Position numbers and translations under genes: made by a program
Notes under the pieces: generated by a model
What the model was told of the DNA's origin: nothing
Seen by the model: only the letters and a program-made list of their open reading frames with translations
Databases searched by the model: none
DNA from: Epiperipatus broadwayi
Taxonomy: Eukaryota > Onychophora > Udeonychophora > Euonychophora > Peripatidae
Direction of reading: 5' to 3'
DNA length: 64,000 bases
Assembly: GCA_028023455.1 (NCBI GenBank)
Contig: JAQFVV010006313.1
Span: 3,141,147-3,205,146 of the forward strand
Part shown: positions 11,440 to 23,018 of the stretch, one piece after another
How the letters are laid out: each line of letters opens with the position of its first letter
Position numbering within the stretch: position 1 is the first letter of the stretch

Positions 11440-12012
11440 ATGTATGTAAGTGATTTGGGTGCGATGGATTTTTCCATTGTAACAAAGTACTCAAAAGGCA
11501 AAACTTTATAAATAGATTTAATTTTTATGATACTAGAGCAATTGATGGTAGAGCTAATACAAAGTGTTTAATATAGAGTAATGTGAGTGTTAAATGTGGA
11601 AAAATTTGTCCAGATATGACAAATAACTCCACTTATGAAACTTTATTTCATATAGTACAGTGTCATGATAATTTTGTGTGGTACTAAGAAACTATATTCT
11701 TAGGTAGATTAGAGGTGAAATGTTTGAATTGGAATTTGTATCACTGTTGCAATGTAACTGACTTATTTTATAAGTATCCCAACAGGACAAAACTGATAAG
11801 AAGTATAGTGTTGAAGTTTGAGAGAAATAAGAAGGTATAGAAACCTATTTATGATAGTTTTGTTTATTATTTGGAGTCTGTATTTTTGAATCTCTTAAGA
11901 GTAAGTTATTATATTTATAACTTATTTAGAGAGCATAATATTATTGACTCAATTTATAAATATCCATTTCGGATAAAATTTGAAGCCATATGTCTTCCCA
12001 CAATACTCTTGT
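11440..12012 (+). pseudogene. Degenerate reading frame with zinc-knuckle-like motif
   Basis: From about 11520 one frame gives roughly 160 residues broken by only three stops, unusual for DNA this AT-rich. Near its start is VKCGKICPD, then ETLFHIVQCHDN: a C-x3-C, then H-x3-C arrangement. This recalls the C-terminal knuckle found after the reverse transcriptase in several LINE clades (C..C...ET..H...C). The remainder is hydrophobic and charged, with phrases such as NRTKLIRSIVLKFERNKKV and YKYPFRIKFEAICLPTILLL. No RT motif is seen between this and the coiled-coil remnant upstream, so if both belonged to one element its middle has been deleted. Assignment is tentative. Confidence 0.4.
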
Positions 12013-12801
12013 TGTTTTCCTAAGATCTTTTTTATCCCAAATTCTGTATTATAGGAAAGTTGTGTTCTGACATTGTAAACTTTTTTTATAATTATAAAGC
12101 TTTTGTATAGATATATGTTTTCAAAATTTTAGTTATTTATCCCGATGTTAGTCATCGACATGAATACCAATTAAATTTTTTTTCAATCTTTATGAAGGGC
12201 CATACTGAATTGAGAAGGAAGTAGAAGTTAATGCTTATGTCATTCTTACGTCTGGTGGCTTGAAGGGAACCTATAATGCCAGGAGCATTCATACCAGTAC
12301 TTTGTAACTAACCAGTAATATTTGGGCTCTAAATCATTAAATATATATATATATATATTGGAAAAAATTATTTTAATCAATGTTTTAGTACAAATCTTTT
12401 ACTGAAAATATTTTGTTTTGAGCTCTTTGAAAATGTAAATAAATTTCTTTCTAAATCTTATTATGTGAATGTTTTATCAAATGTTATTTTGTTATACATT
12501 TAATGTGACTAATTATAAAAACATTAAATAAGGAAATATGACATTAATGATTTGGGAAAATGGAGATTTTTTTATAGTTAAGTGCTATTGTAGGATGGAT
12601 GTGATAATTTATTTATTTATTTTGTATAGATGTTTTAAAACTTATTTATTTATATGATTGTTATTAAAGGCATTTATTTAAGTGGAAAAAGATAATCATA
12701 GATAATTGAGGGAATTGTATGGGAATAATTGAGGAGTTGCATATATCCTCATATGTATAGTTGTTCATATACAAAAACATTTTTATTAGCAGAGGAGTCT
12801 T
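12013..12801. other. AT-rich stretch without a gene
   Basis: Holds an (AT)n tract near 12341-12357. The part before 12300 may still belong to the degenerate element upstream; otherwise nothing is recognised. Confidence 0.55.
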
Positions 12802-13366
12802 GTAAGGATGGAAAGATCCACCCCTTCCTTTGAACTGCCATTATAGTTTTTTTTTTAAAAAAATATTTTTGATTTGGTATTTACATAAAGATTTGTATAC
12901 AGGTTGTTATTGTTGTTAGTTGTTGTTGTTATTGTTATTTGGGTCATTTTTCTTTATTTATTGTTGGTATATGTCTTGTTTTGTGAGGGTGAGATTTTGA
13001 TAGCAATGATGATATAAAAATTTATATATCTATGTGTATATAAATATTATATATAAATAATAGCATACAAAATTGTTACTATATGATTATATTGCATTTT
13101 TTATTTTTGGTAATTGTGATATAATTTTAATATTATTTTTTTTTATATTTAAAAAAAGAGACCAACAATGGTTGTGTTGAAAAATTTTTTAAAGTTGGCA
13201 TGTGAAGGTTTAAAACAATGAAAATAAATTACTATGACAACAAAAAAAATCACCATTGAAAAAGAAAGCAAGTAAGACATTTACTTTAATCTCTTCTACA
13301 AAATCCATTTTTATCATAAATAAAATAACCATTGGATTAATATATATATATATATAATGGTTATTT

Positions 13367-13408
<42 letters not shown>

Positions 13409-14250
13409 AAATAACCATTGGATTGAGATATAGCATTAAAATGGAGGGCTAAAACAAAAGATTACTATTCAGGGTTTTGAACCATTTGCCTATCTTATTC
13501 ACCATTAAGATCTGGTGAAAATACATCATTCTAACCAAGCCAACATTTATAAGTAAACCTCAAAAAATAGCTATTTCTTAAGTTTTAAGATTCTTTTACT
13601 GATCCTAAGCTTAGTATCCAAATTGATTTATTTCTATAGCTGAATATAAAAACAATGCCAGGAATTAATTGCTTCAACAAAAGAAAAATCTATAAATTCA
13701 TGCATCACCAATGAGTATTTTAAAGTTATTTCACATACTAGGAATGGAACCAAGACCAAAATATTTAAAGTAAACAAGAGATTAATATTAAGGGAAAAGT
13801 TTGTGGTCAAAGGGTAACTAAAATTAATCACTTTATCTATTCATTGATTTTTTTTCTAGTTTTTTTATTATAAAACTTATTGGTTTTACAAAACATTTTA
13901 AAATAGATATTACATGTATATATGTAAACATCAAATAATAAATGAGTGTATATGTTGAATTGAAGAATAAATAAAGCATTATTTCTTGATGAATCATTTA
14001 TATAAATATACAACATAATAAATTTATGTCTCCAAATTTTATTATTTATTTTAAAATAAATTTTCATAATCATTTGATTATTATAAACTTATTATCAGAT
14101 GTGTTTAAGAGGATAGATCAGGTTATAATTATTTAATATTAGAATTTTAAGTCAACATTCTCCCCATGTGTTATTTAGGAGTTATTTCAATATGTATTTT
14201 GCTTGTCTCTAAAAGTGATACAATATAGTTTATAAATATGTATATTTTGA
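12802..14250. repeat. Dispersed repeat R1, copy 2
   Basis: This is the direct counterpart of 2341-3735, collinear from the GGATGGAAAGATCCACCCC start to the GATCAGGTTATAATTATTT end. Copy 2 has an extra AT-rich inverted block at 13318-13425. The minus-strand frame at 13634-13831 (65 codons) corresponds to that of copy 1 with many replacements, so there is no strong sign of protein-level constraint. Confidence 0.8.
13318..13425. repeat. Forward-inverted-forward triplication at an AT tract
   Basis: The word ATAAAATAACCATTGGATT occurs forward near 13318, as an inverted partner (AATGGTTATTTTAT) near 13357, and forward again near 13405, separated by (AT)n. R1 copy 1 has the word only once (near 2872), so the change happened in copy 2. 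Confidence 0.85.
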
Positions 14251-14255
14251 TCAAA

Positions 14256-16700
14256 ATGGGATTGTAAGATCTAGATTCCAAACCAAGTGCCAACTCATTC
14301 ACTAGCACTCCATGATTTAACACCACATGAGTTACCCTTCTGAGATAACACACAGGTCTTAATTTTAACCAGGAGCTGGCTCTGAACAAGGAGAAACATA
14401 AAATCCTATTGTTACCCACACACACATCATATAAAATTGATCTAAACATCTATTAATGTTTAAGCTAATATAATATTGACATTTTGTATAATATCTGGTA
14501 ATATAATTAATAAGTAAGTGGATTGGATTGGGATATGATAAAATAATAATGAGGACATGATAAATTTAAATATGTTTATTAAAATTATTAGTAATGAAAA
14601 ACAAAATAAATTAAATTACACTATTTAGGGATCATATTGAAATCAAATACACACTCTCAGGGGTTATACAGTGGAATTTAATCAGTCCAGGATAATATAG
14701 TGTTTGGATTCATTTAAATGTATTAGCTGATTTTCATGCTTAGCAAATAATATATGCATATAAGAATTTAATATGCCAACATAATTTTCATTTACTATCA
14801 TGGTTTTCCAAGTGATAAATAACAATTATAGCCAGGAATATAATTTAATTACTGCAGCAATAATATTGTGACTGTTTACAAAGTTTCTATAATATTCTAG
14901 CCTAATAATATAGCTCAATAATGATGTGAATCATCATCCATAAAATTAAAGGTTATCTTAGATTCAAATCAATCCTGAATAACATTTAGAGAGAACTGAT
15001 TGAACTAGACTTATATCCATTCATGATAGGCACTTAAAATATGCTATAAAGACAGAGGTGTTGCTTAAATATATTAATACCCTCATTTAATAAACAATTA
15101 ATTCACATTTTTAATCAAATTTAATAATAAGAGTGGGAAAGCATATTTAAGAGGATTGGAATTAATGAAAATAACTAAACATGCTTTATTAATATCTCCC
15201 TGGCCACAATTCTATTATTCATTAATTAAAACTATGCTTAAAATCATAATTTATTAGTAGAACAAAGTAAATCATAACAATTATAAATAAAATCGAATTC
15301 AGAGTTGATTTAAATTACTGCAATGATCACAAGGTGATCAGTTATTAATAAATTTTAATTTCATAACAGTGATTCATATGTAATATAACTAAGTGCTACA
15401 CCATAATTTCTAAATTGAAGAAATAAATATTATCTTCGTGATAAAATTATTAAAATATATTTGCTCACTAGTTTGAAATATATTTATCATATCTTCATAT
15501 ATCTAAATGAAATATTAAGAACTTAAATATATAAAAAAAGCATAGATTTCGTTGCAAATGCTATAGTAAAACAGAATTTTATGAATAAAATAATTATTAA
15601 GTTTATCACTTTAATATGTTCAAGATAAAATATTTTACAGCACTATTTTACAGTAAATCAAGGGATTATTTATTATTGGTTTTACAGATTGAAGTAAAAG
15701 AAAGATTTGAACTATTAGACTTTCAACTGGGCATTTATTTAAATTTACTATAGATATAGTTTTGAAAATTAATAATTAAAATTCATCTGAGAGCTCTTGC
15801 AGTAGTCATGAAGGCTATTACCTAACTCCTGGGCAGCAGCTTGTCTCTTAGCTTTCTTCTCTTGATAGGCAGCAGTTCTCTACTTGAAGTACTATTTCAA
15901 TAGGTTTCTATCAGGAAGGTTATTCATTGCTATGGCTTGCACCATTTTGGCATGTAGAATGGAGACAAAAATCACCATTACTCAGGCTTGATGAACATCA
16001 CAATCTGCCTAAGTATATACAGTCCTCAAATTCAAATTAGTGGGGTTTCAGTTTGCAGATCTGTCTAAAATTTGACTGAGTATATATGGAGCAAATACAG
16101 CCTATTTACACTTGCTCATGATGCAATTACATTTTTAATTATCAAAACTTTCCCAGTGAAGTTAGCAATTATCCCTTTTAAAATTTGATATTTTTAGAGA
16201 TCAAAATAACTTTTAGCTTTTGTTTTAATCTTCCAACGGGATGTTTTCTTATATTTGACCATTTACTTTTCAACAAGATTTTAGCAGTTGACAGGGTCTG
16301 GATAAATATTGTTTACAACTTAAAATATATGTCAACAAATATTTATTGTCATTAATAAAAATTTTGATTTTGTCATTCTGCCATGTTACATTTTAAATTA
16401 TACAGGATCTTTTAAATATGAAAAAAATTGTTGTGGCAGGTAAAATAAAACCATTATTTAAAAAAGATGTAGTGTGCTTCCATTCCTAAAAAAAGTCACA
16501 CTTTGTCAGTGCTACAAGTATATAATACTGTAGAACATTGCTTGTCATATAATAAGTTATAAAAATAGCATCTTAAGAAGGTTCATATTAGAATGAAAAT
16601 GGATTTGATGATATTAAAGCATTGTATATCAATGACTTCTCTATTATTTTAATTTATTTATAATTTATCAATTAAGAGAATGTATATATATATATATATA
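14256..16700. other. AT-rich stretch, little recognised
   Basis: No intact coding region. A less AT-rich patch at 14270-14450 and another at 15786-16075 (separate entry) may be old element debris. An (AT)n tract lies at 16682-16702. Confidence 0.5.
15786..15993 (-). pseudogene. Short broken reading frame, unknown origin
   Basis: On the minus strand a frame of about 66 codons reads MVQAIAMNNLPDRNLL, then two TAG codons close together around YFK, then RTAAYQEKKAKRQAAAQELG and a short tail. The Ala-, Lys- and Gln-rich helix looks protein-like, and the base composition is richer in GC than the surroundings. I cannot name a family; it could be a scrap of a transposon protein or of a retroposed host gene. 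Confidence 0.3.
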
Positions 16701-16709
16701 TACCACTAA

Positions 16710-16990
16710 TGATAGCACTCAATGTAAGATTGTGTAATAAATAACATTTCTTATTTCATTACTGATATTACTGTAATCATTGCATTAATTTGAAGCCTCC
16801 AGAGTCAGTAACACAAATAAACTTCATAGCATGCATGAAATGAACTATTGATGTGCATGTTTTAAAATGTTGTGTCTTTATTTAATGCTTTATGTTATAA
16901 TGTATTTTATTGTATGTATTAAGAATGTGTGTATGGTTATTATATAAAAATATCATGATTAGACTAATAGAGAATTTATAAAAGTAGTTT
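16710..16990. repeat. Dispersed repeat R3, copy A, left part
   Basis: Matches 24820-25110 (for example GCATGTTTTAA, TTTAATGCTTTATGTT). The match breaks where a PLE fragment begins and resumes at 18101. Confidence 0.7.
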
Positions 16991-17032
16991 AAATAATTAT
17001 AAGAGTGTACTCATCTGAAGCTAAATACAGAA

Positions 17033-17836
17033 ATGGAAGATTGCGACAAGAAAACTAGATATTTGGATATTCAAGTACAAAGGGAAGGTCAACAACTCAA
17101 TTATAAGATGATTATAAAACCAATAGAAAAAAGAGGCCATATACAACCCCTTTTGAACACACCACCTATTCATAAATTCGCAGGATTGATGTCTTTCTTA
17201 CATAGGAATGAGCACCTTTGCAGATTTGAAGCAGACAAAAGGGCAAATTTGATTTTATATAGAAATGATTTATTAAATATCGGTTTCAAACAAAATAGTA
17301 TTGATGGGAAAATTAGACAATTTTACAGTAAATTAAATAACAACGCAATTAAGCAGCAGAAAAATAGAATATTGTTGCCATACTTTGCAAACGCCCATAG
17401 AAAACTTTACTCAGTGTTTAATAGAGATTTTCAACTATGTTTTCACACACCCCCTAATACCAATAGAATTATCAACAATGCAAAAGACATTGTAACACCT
17501 AACAACATTTCTCAGACTGTCTATAATATCTCATGCCCAGAAAATAACTGCATGTCATCATACTATGGAGAAACGAAAGCAACTCTCTCAACAAGATTGT
17601 CCCAACACAGATATTCTTACAGAAAGGCCCAAGCAGACCCAGATTACACCTCAATATTCGCAATGCATCAGAAATTAACTGGTCATTCATGTGAACCTGA
17701 AAATCCAAGAATAGTTTGTAGGGAAAGAAATGATGTTAAGAGAAAGGTGAAGGAGGCATGTTTTATTGCCATGGATGATAAGGCTATGAATAGGAAAGAT
17801 ATGTGTTATAAAATTTCTAAGAAATGGGTTAATTAG
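17033..17836 (+). CDS. PLE C-terminus: RT thumb region and GIY-YIG endonuclease
   Basis: An open frame of 267 codons. Residues 1-35 (RYLDIQVQREGQQLNYKM) match the end of the PLE palm; the RT catalytic part is missing. Next come an HKFAGLMSFLHRNEHLC segment and ILLPYFANAHRKLYSVF, which fit the conserved region that PLEs carry after the RT. From about residue 160 there is a GIY-YIG nuclease: VYNISCP, then YYGETKATLSTRLSQHR with the Tyr, Gly and Arg positions expected, a His further on, and a C-terminal Glu in KEACFIAM followed by NRKDMCY. In PLEs this domain cuts the target DNA. The start ATG is internal to the original protein. The frame has no stop or frameshift, so the copy is fairly young, but without the RT it cannot act alone. 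Confidence 0.85.
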   Translation: MEDCDKKTRYLDIQVQREGQQLNYKMIIKPIEKRGHIQPLLNTPPIHKFAGLMSFLHRNEHLCRFEADKRANLILYRNDLLNIGFKQNSIDGKIRQFYSKLNNNAIKQQKNRILLPYFANAHRKLYSVFNRDFQLCFHTPPNTNRIINNAKDIVTPNNISQTVYNISCPENNCMSSYYGETKATLSTRLSQHRYSYRKAQADPDYTSIFAMHQKLTGHSCEPENPRIVCRERNDVKRKVKEACFIAMDDKAMNRKDMCYKISKKWVN

Positions 17837-17925
17837 ATTTACGCATATAGTTCAATTAATTTACATATATCTGCATATATTTACACATAGCAACCTTGTT
17901 ATGCTTACTCTTTGTTACCCATGAT

Positions 17926-17960
17926 TATGAGAGCTAAGTTCTCTTGAAAGCGCTCGGGCA
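17926..17960 (+). other. Stem-loop followed by GAAAGC after the PLE stop
   Basis: GAGA and TCTC pair around GCTAAGT, then TTGAAAGCGCTCGGGC. Stems followed by GAAA occur at PLE ends, but the CUGANGA box of a hammerhead is not matched here, so I do not call a ribozyme. Confidence 0.3.
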
Positions 17961-18100
17961 TTATTTATTATGTATTATAATTTATATTAAGTTTATAATA
18001 AATTGTGATTTAATTTGAAGAAGCTCTGCTGTTATGCGCTGATTTGTGCATTAAAATTGTATATATATATAGTAGGCAGCTGAGTGTGAAATAATTTCTT

Positions 18101-18525
18101 TTTATAATAATAATTATTTAGTTAAAATAAATTATCTTTAAAACTTAATATTTTGTCACTCAATTCTTTTACCAATAATTAAAGCAGTAATGTATTATAT
18201 TATTCTTTTGATTGAGCTAGTGGGGATTTCTTAGGTGCTGAGTTAGTTTTCCATCATTCAACGTGCATTATATACTATTTTAGGGTAATTAACTGGCACC
18301 TGAAGTTTTACTTCAAAAGAAAAAAGTGCTTTGAATGGTAGCTGTTGAATTTTGCAGCCAAGAAGATCATGTCCTTGAAATGTAGCTGCAGTTATGTATC
18401 TATAGCTGGCTTGGGCATGGGTACCCTCTGGGTATTATGCTTCTCTGCCTAAGGGACCGGTGGGGAGCAATATTTAAATTGCATTGGTGTAGATCGAATA
18501 TATAATTTTATAATAATAAATAAGT
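18101..18525. repeat. Dispersed repeat R3, copy A, right part
   Basis: Continues the match to copy B (25120-25555). Shared phrases are GATTTCTTAGG, AAAAGTGCTTTGAATGG, GGGTATTATGCTTC and GTAGATCGAAT. Confidence 0.8.
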
Positions 18526-18529
18526 ACTG

Positions 18530-18715
18530 AAACACAGGCTTACTATATACCTGTGTCTATATATGTAATATATAGGGTATATGAGCACAGACTTTCACAC
18601 AGCCCACAACTCTCCACCCTATCTCATAAGACTTATACACTTGAGCACACATATATGTTGAAAAGATAAATAAATACATTCTTACTAATGGTCTTGCTAT
18701 TAAAAGGTGTGAAGG
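18530..18715 (-). repeat. Arm of the hammerhead-bearing repeat, minus orientation
   Basis: The text from ACACAGGCTTACTATATAC to GAAAAGATAAATAAA matches, reversed, the right arm of the repeat at 35405-35790. The bases beyond 18690 look like a shortened remnant of the hammerhead segment, with most of the CTGATGA half missing. Confidence 0.65.
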
Positions 18716-18784
18716 TTGCCTTGACAGCAGTGAGAGATATTGATTACTTTATTTTACTGTGAATGTTTAGGTGGTTACTGGTTG

Positions 18785-18786
<2 letters not shown>

Positions 18787-18854
<68 letters not shown>
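18787..18854. repeat. (AT)n microsatellite, 68 bases
   Basis: Pure AT dinucleotides followed by a G run. Confidence 0.97.
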
Positions 18855-18856
<2 letters not shown>

Positions 18857-21800
18857 GGGGTAGCACACATGGTTTTAACATCTTTATACTTTTCTACAGA
18901 GAATTTATTTAAAAATCATACATATTAAAAAAACAAACAATAAAACATAGAATATGGGATAGGTCTTTAAAATTTTATACAGGTGGTGGATATACTTATA
19001 CTGGAATTTACAAATTAATTACTATATACAAATTAAAATATAAAACAATAATAAAAAATATAAAGATCACCTTTTATATTCTTCTTGAAATAAAAGTTAC
19101 TGATGATTAAATAAATGTGGCAAACTATTATGTGATAGAAAAATATAAATTAAATTTGCCTCTTGTTTTTTTATGTAAAGTGTAGGTAATGTTTAAGTTG
19201 AAAAAATGACTAAGTTTCTGCATTATTTTAGCTACTTTAATCTGTTATGGATTCAACTCTTCCTTTCTTATTTGAAAAGGATCAAGCAGTAAATTTCTCT
19301 ATAGTTGAGCATTTTACTTTTACCATTAAACCACTTTTCTATATCATATAATGATGATATTGACATTATTTATTACAAATGTAATATTTGAAATGATAGA
19401 CATTTTAAAAGTTAATATTTGAACTTTTCAAAATATGAAAATAAATTAATAAAGAATTTCTTAACCATAACAATGGCACTTTGCATTATTGAACATAATT
19501 TTAACCATTTCTAGAGTTAATAGAATAAAATATTTTTCATTTGAATTTCATTTTTATATTCAAAATAAATTTAGGGTTAGGCTATATATATATATATATA
19601 TATATTAAAATTATTAATTAAATAACTGTCAGAACTAGGATGGAATTGATCTAGGACTCCATATCCGTAGTATGAAACATCAAGTTGATTCTTAATGAAT
19701 GGATCCTAATTTCTTTACAAGTGTTGAAAAAATGCCATTATTGTTAAACAGTAAATACTGCATCCACTTTTCTATACAAACATTTTATGACTTATTTTCT
19801 TAAAAATAAATATTTTCACATAATATTTAATTATAAACACATAAGTGTTATTGTCTTAAAATAAGTATTTTATAAAAATATTGTGTACATAATCGTAATT
19901 ATGTAAACAAATTACTGAAAATTACAGATTTTTTTAAAAGAATAAATAAAATCAAAGAGTCCAAAAATCAGAAATTTTTACTTCTATTGAAATCAAAAGA
20001 AAAAATGTCTGAAAAATTATATATTCTAATTTTCTAAAGTTCATCTGCTGCTGATATCCTCGGATTTTTTAACTGTTAATTTTAAATGATTTGTATTGTA
20101 AAATAAATCTATGCATGGTAACCTAATGTTATAGGTAACTGTAAAATAATGAAAAGTTATAGTGATAGCAACTCTACTGTAATTTTGTAAACAAGGAACA
20201 ATAAAAAATATATGACATGGCCATAACTATCAGGGAAAATATTAAGAATTTTTTTAATCGTTGAATAGAAAGTTGTTATTTATTAACTTTTCTCTGATGG
20301 AAATGTTTTAGAGGTAATAATAGACCTTATAGTACTACATTAGTATTGCATTCCTTTTATTTTTTGTGCAATGAGATATACTTTAGCAATTATGTTGCTG
20401 CTTTCTTTATTTTTAGCTATTTCTTATTCTTTTGATCATGAAACTCAATTAATTTTTGCAAATGTTCAATTAGTAGAGCATTTGCATGATGTTTACTATG
20501 TAGGGTCACTTATTATAAGCTATGTGTCAGCAAATTCATTTACTTGAGTTCTCATGGTAGTTGAATATTATTTTAACATATTCATCAATTTCCAGAAAAT
20601 GTTTAACTTTATTCTCCTAGTCACTCTATAAAACTATCCCATTTATTATTAGTTTGTGGAGCCAATTTGTTTATTATTACTTTTCTAAATATTACTGCAC
20701 CTGAAATAGATTTCATAGTTTTATTAAACAAATTTTAATGTAAGAGAAATTTAAATCTAATAAAAAACTTATATGGCTATATACGCCCATGATATACTAA
20801 AGGAGTTTTTTTTTTTTTAAAAGATTGCATGACTTATATATTCAGACCTAAAAGTAAGTATGGATATTTTTTGTTTTTAACATAAAAAGATTCAGTTGTA
20901 TTTGCCTAGCATTGACAGTCTTTGAAATTCAAACATTTTTTTCACTTGATGTGTGTTTTTTTTCTCTGGACATAAAAGATTTGAGATGCAATTCCACAAC
21001 TAAATGATTGTATCTCAACATTTTTTATTTGATCAAAGCATTGATGGATATTTTAATACATTCTTGCAAATGGTAGGATTAATAGATCTATAAATGACAA
21101 CATACATCATTCTATCACCTTTATTATTGCTACACAGTATCAAGAATATTCTATTAATTCAGTCATTAATGTCTTTATCTGATTTACCATTTCAGGAATG
21201 TAAGTTCAGTTTAACATATTCTTCTAATACAATTTATTTTCTTAACAATTAAAGGACTGTTATAGAAAAGATTTTTTTATTCATTTCTTTTAATTATACT
21301 GAAAATGGACTTGCAGCCTTTTTGTTACTAACACTGATTGTATTTTAGTTATGATAATATAAGTTTATACCGATTTTAATCTATAGAAATTTACCATTTA
21401 ATAAATTTTTACTAGAACCTACTATGAAGAAAATTGGCTACAAGAATGTGTTTTTTTTTCTTTTCTGGTAAATAAAACTGTAATTGTTTATGAAGTTTAA
21501 ATAAACTAACAAATGTGTGTGTTGTATAGATTTCTTCTTAGAAAATATCAGGCAACTTTCGCATATAAATTTTTTTGGGAAATAATATAATTTTTAGTTT
21601 ATCGTATATTCTTAGAAGTTTTGTAGGAAATAATATGCAGTGTTCTTTTTATAAGAAAATATTTTTACTTCTAACTTCAGCTTGTTGGATGATTATCATC
21701 ACTACTTTTGCACTTTGAGGAAATGATGATGAACTTTTGATTGTACAGTATTACATAATTCAGCCAAAACATAGCAGGAACCATTGTCTTACAAAATCTT

Positions 21801-21940
21801 GTAAAAATTAGTCTGCATATAATGGAAAAAAAATAAATTAATTACTTTCATTTAGACAGAAAACTGTGATGCGATAATACAAATAAATAATATAAAATAT
21901 AACATTTTTACTTTTGTAATTAATTTATCTCTTTCTAATA
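18855..21940. other. AT-rich stretch without a gene
   Basis: Three kilobases without a reading frame worth calling and no repeat shared with the rest of the window that I could find. A short (AT)n lies near 19584. Could be intron or intergenic DNA. Confidence 0.6.
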
Positions 21941-21942
21941 TA

Positions 21943-23016
21943 CACCTGGGTCCTGTTTTACATGATAGATAGGTTTCTCAGAAAACACGTGCATAAATAG
22001 ACATAACTTACATTGAAAAAGGGGGGATGCAGTCTGTGATTTTTCAAAATTCATGTAAAAGCAAAGCACCAACGTAAAATTACTTTAAAATTCGCGCCAA
22101 AAAAAAAATATAAGGAAATAAAATATGACTAATAAAATTCAAATTTGGAAAAAATTGATAAAGACAAACTTTTTTTAACTATAATATTTAATTTTATTCA
22201 AAATAATATATTTTATGCATAATTTACAGTACAGTAATTTACATTTTTATACTTGTTTTAATTATTATCACTATTTGCCGAAAATCATGTTCGTTTGCAC
22301 TCTCATGTTGTGTTAATGGTTTTCTGTTGACAATGTAATTAGTAATTAATCTTTGAGACGATGATTTTATTAATTGTTTATAACCTTAGACTTATGATAA
22401 TAAAAAGACATTTATTCACCACTGCTGGAAAAAAATTAATTAAAACTAACAACCAAAAATTAAATTCTTATTTTTGTCTTTAATTTTCAATTCCGTTTAA
22501 AAATCAAATTTCGTTTTACATCACATTAATTTCAAGTCTCTGTAAGTTAAAAATCAGATTTTAATTTTTAATTGTCAAATTTAATTGTGCCCACTGCTAT
22601 TACTCATATTTTAAAAATAAACTTGCGGACACTAAATGATTAATAATTGATTACGTTCTTTTTTAAAAAGCAAAAACAGAATGTGATTTAAAATGCAAAA
22701 TTAACACGCACAATGTTTGAACAAATTTACATTATACTCTTGTAAAATTTAATGTGTGTATACATAAAATGTGGAAATCATGATTTTAATGTCATTATTG
22801 CATAAATTCTTACTATTATAAAGCACTGAAAATATTGAAATTACTAAGATGAAAGTCGAATTCCAATAATGTGATATTACTTTCAATATAACGTAAGTTG
22901 CACAAAATTTATTATTTAAAGTAATAGCACATTATCAGAGTTTGACTTCTGGTGAAAATGAATCATATAACTTCAAAATCGTGTTAAATAAGTCCGCATA
23001 AAAAGAGACCCAGGTG
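21943..23016. mobile_element. TA-flanked DNA transposon T1, copy 1 (deleted)
   Basis: The ends read CACCTGGGTC... and ...GACCCAGGTG with TA on both sides, as for the Tc1/mariner/pogo group. Homology continues inward in copy 2 (48749-49694). The inverted ends, roughly CACCTGGGTCTCNTTTTATG on the right, recall Tigger/pogo ends in style; this is from memory and not a database match. The interior holds a decayed scrap of the same protein as copy 2 (minus strand, around 22270-22370), so it is an internally deleted autonomous element. Confidence 0.75.
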
Positions 23017-23018
23017 TA

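Larger units (their letters stand above)
16991..18100 (+). mobile_element. Penelope-like element fragment, 5' truncated
   Basis: This is a PLE insertion inside repeat R3. Its coding region starts after the reverse-transcriptase core, so it is 5' truncated, as is common for PLEs. About 260 bases of 3' flank follow the stop before R3 resumes. Exact ends cannot be set because the flanks are AT-rich and no clear target duplication was found. Confidence 0.75.

Noticed and set aside
17926-17960. Hammerhead ribozyme at the 3' end of the PLE
   Set aside because: A stem followed by GAAA is present, but no CUGANGA box stands before it.
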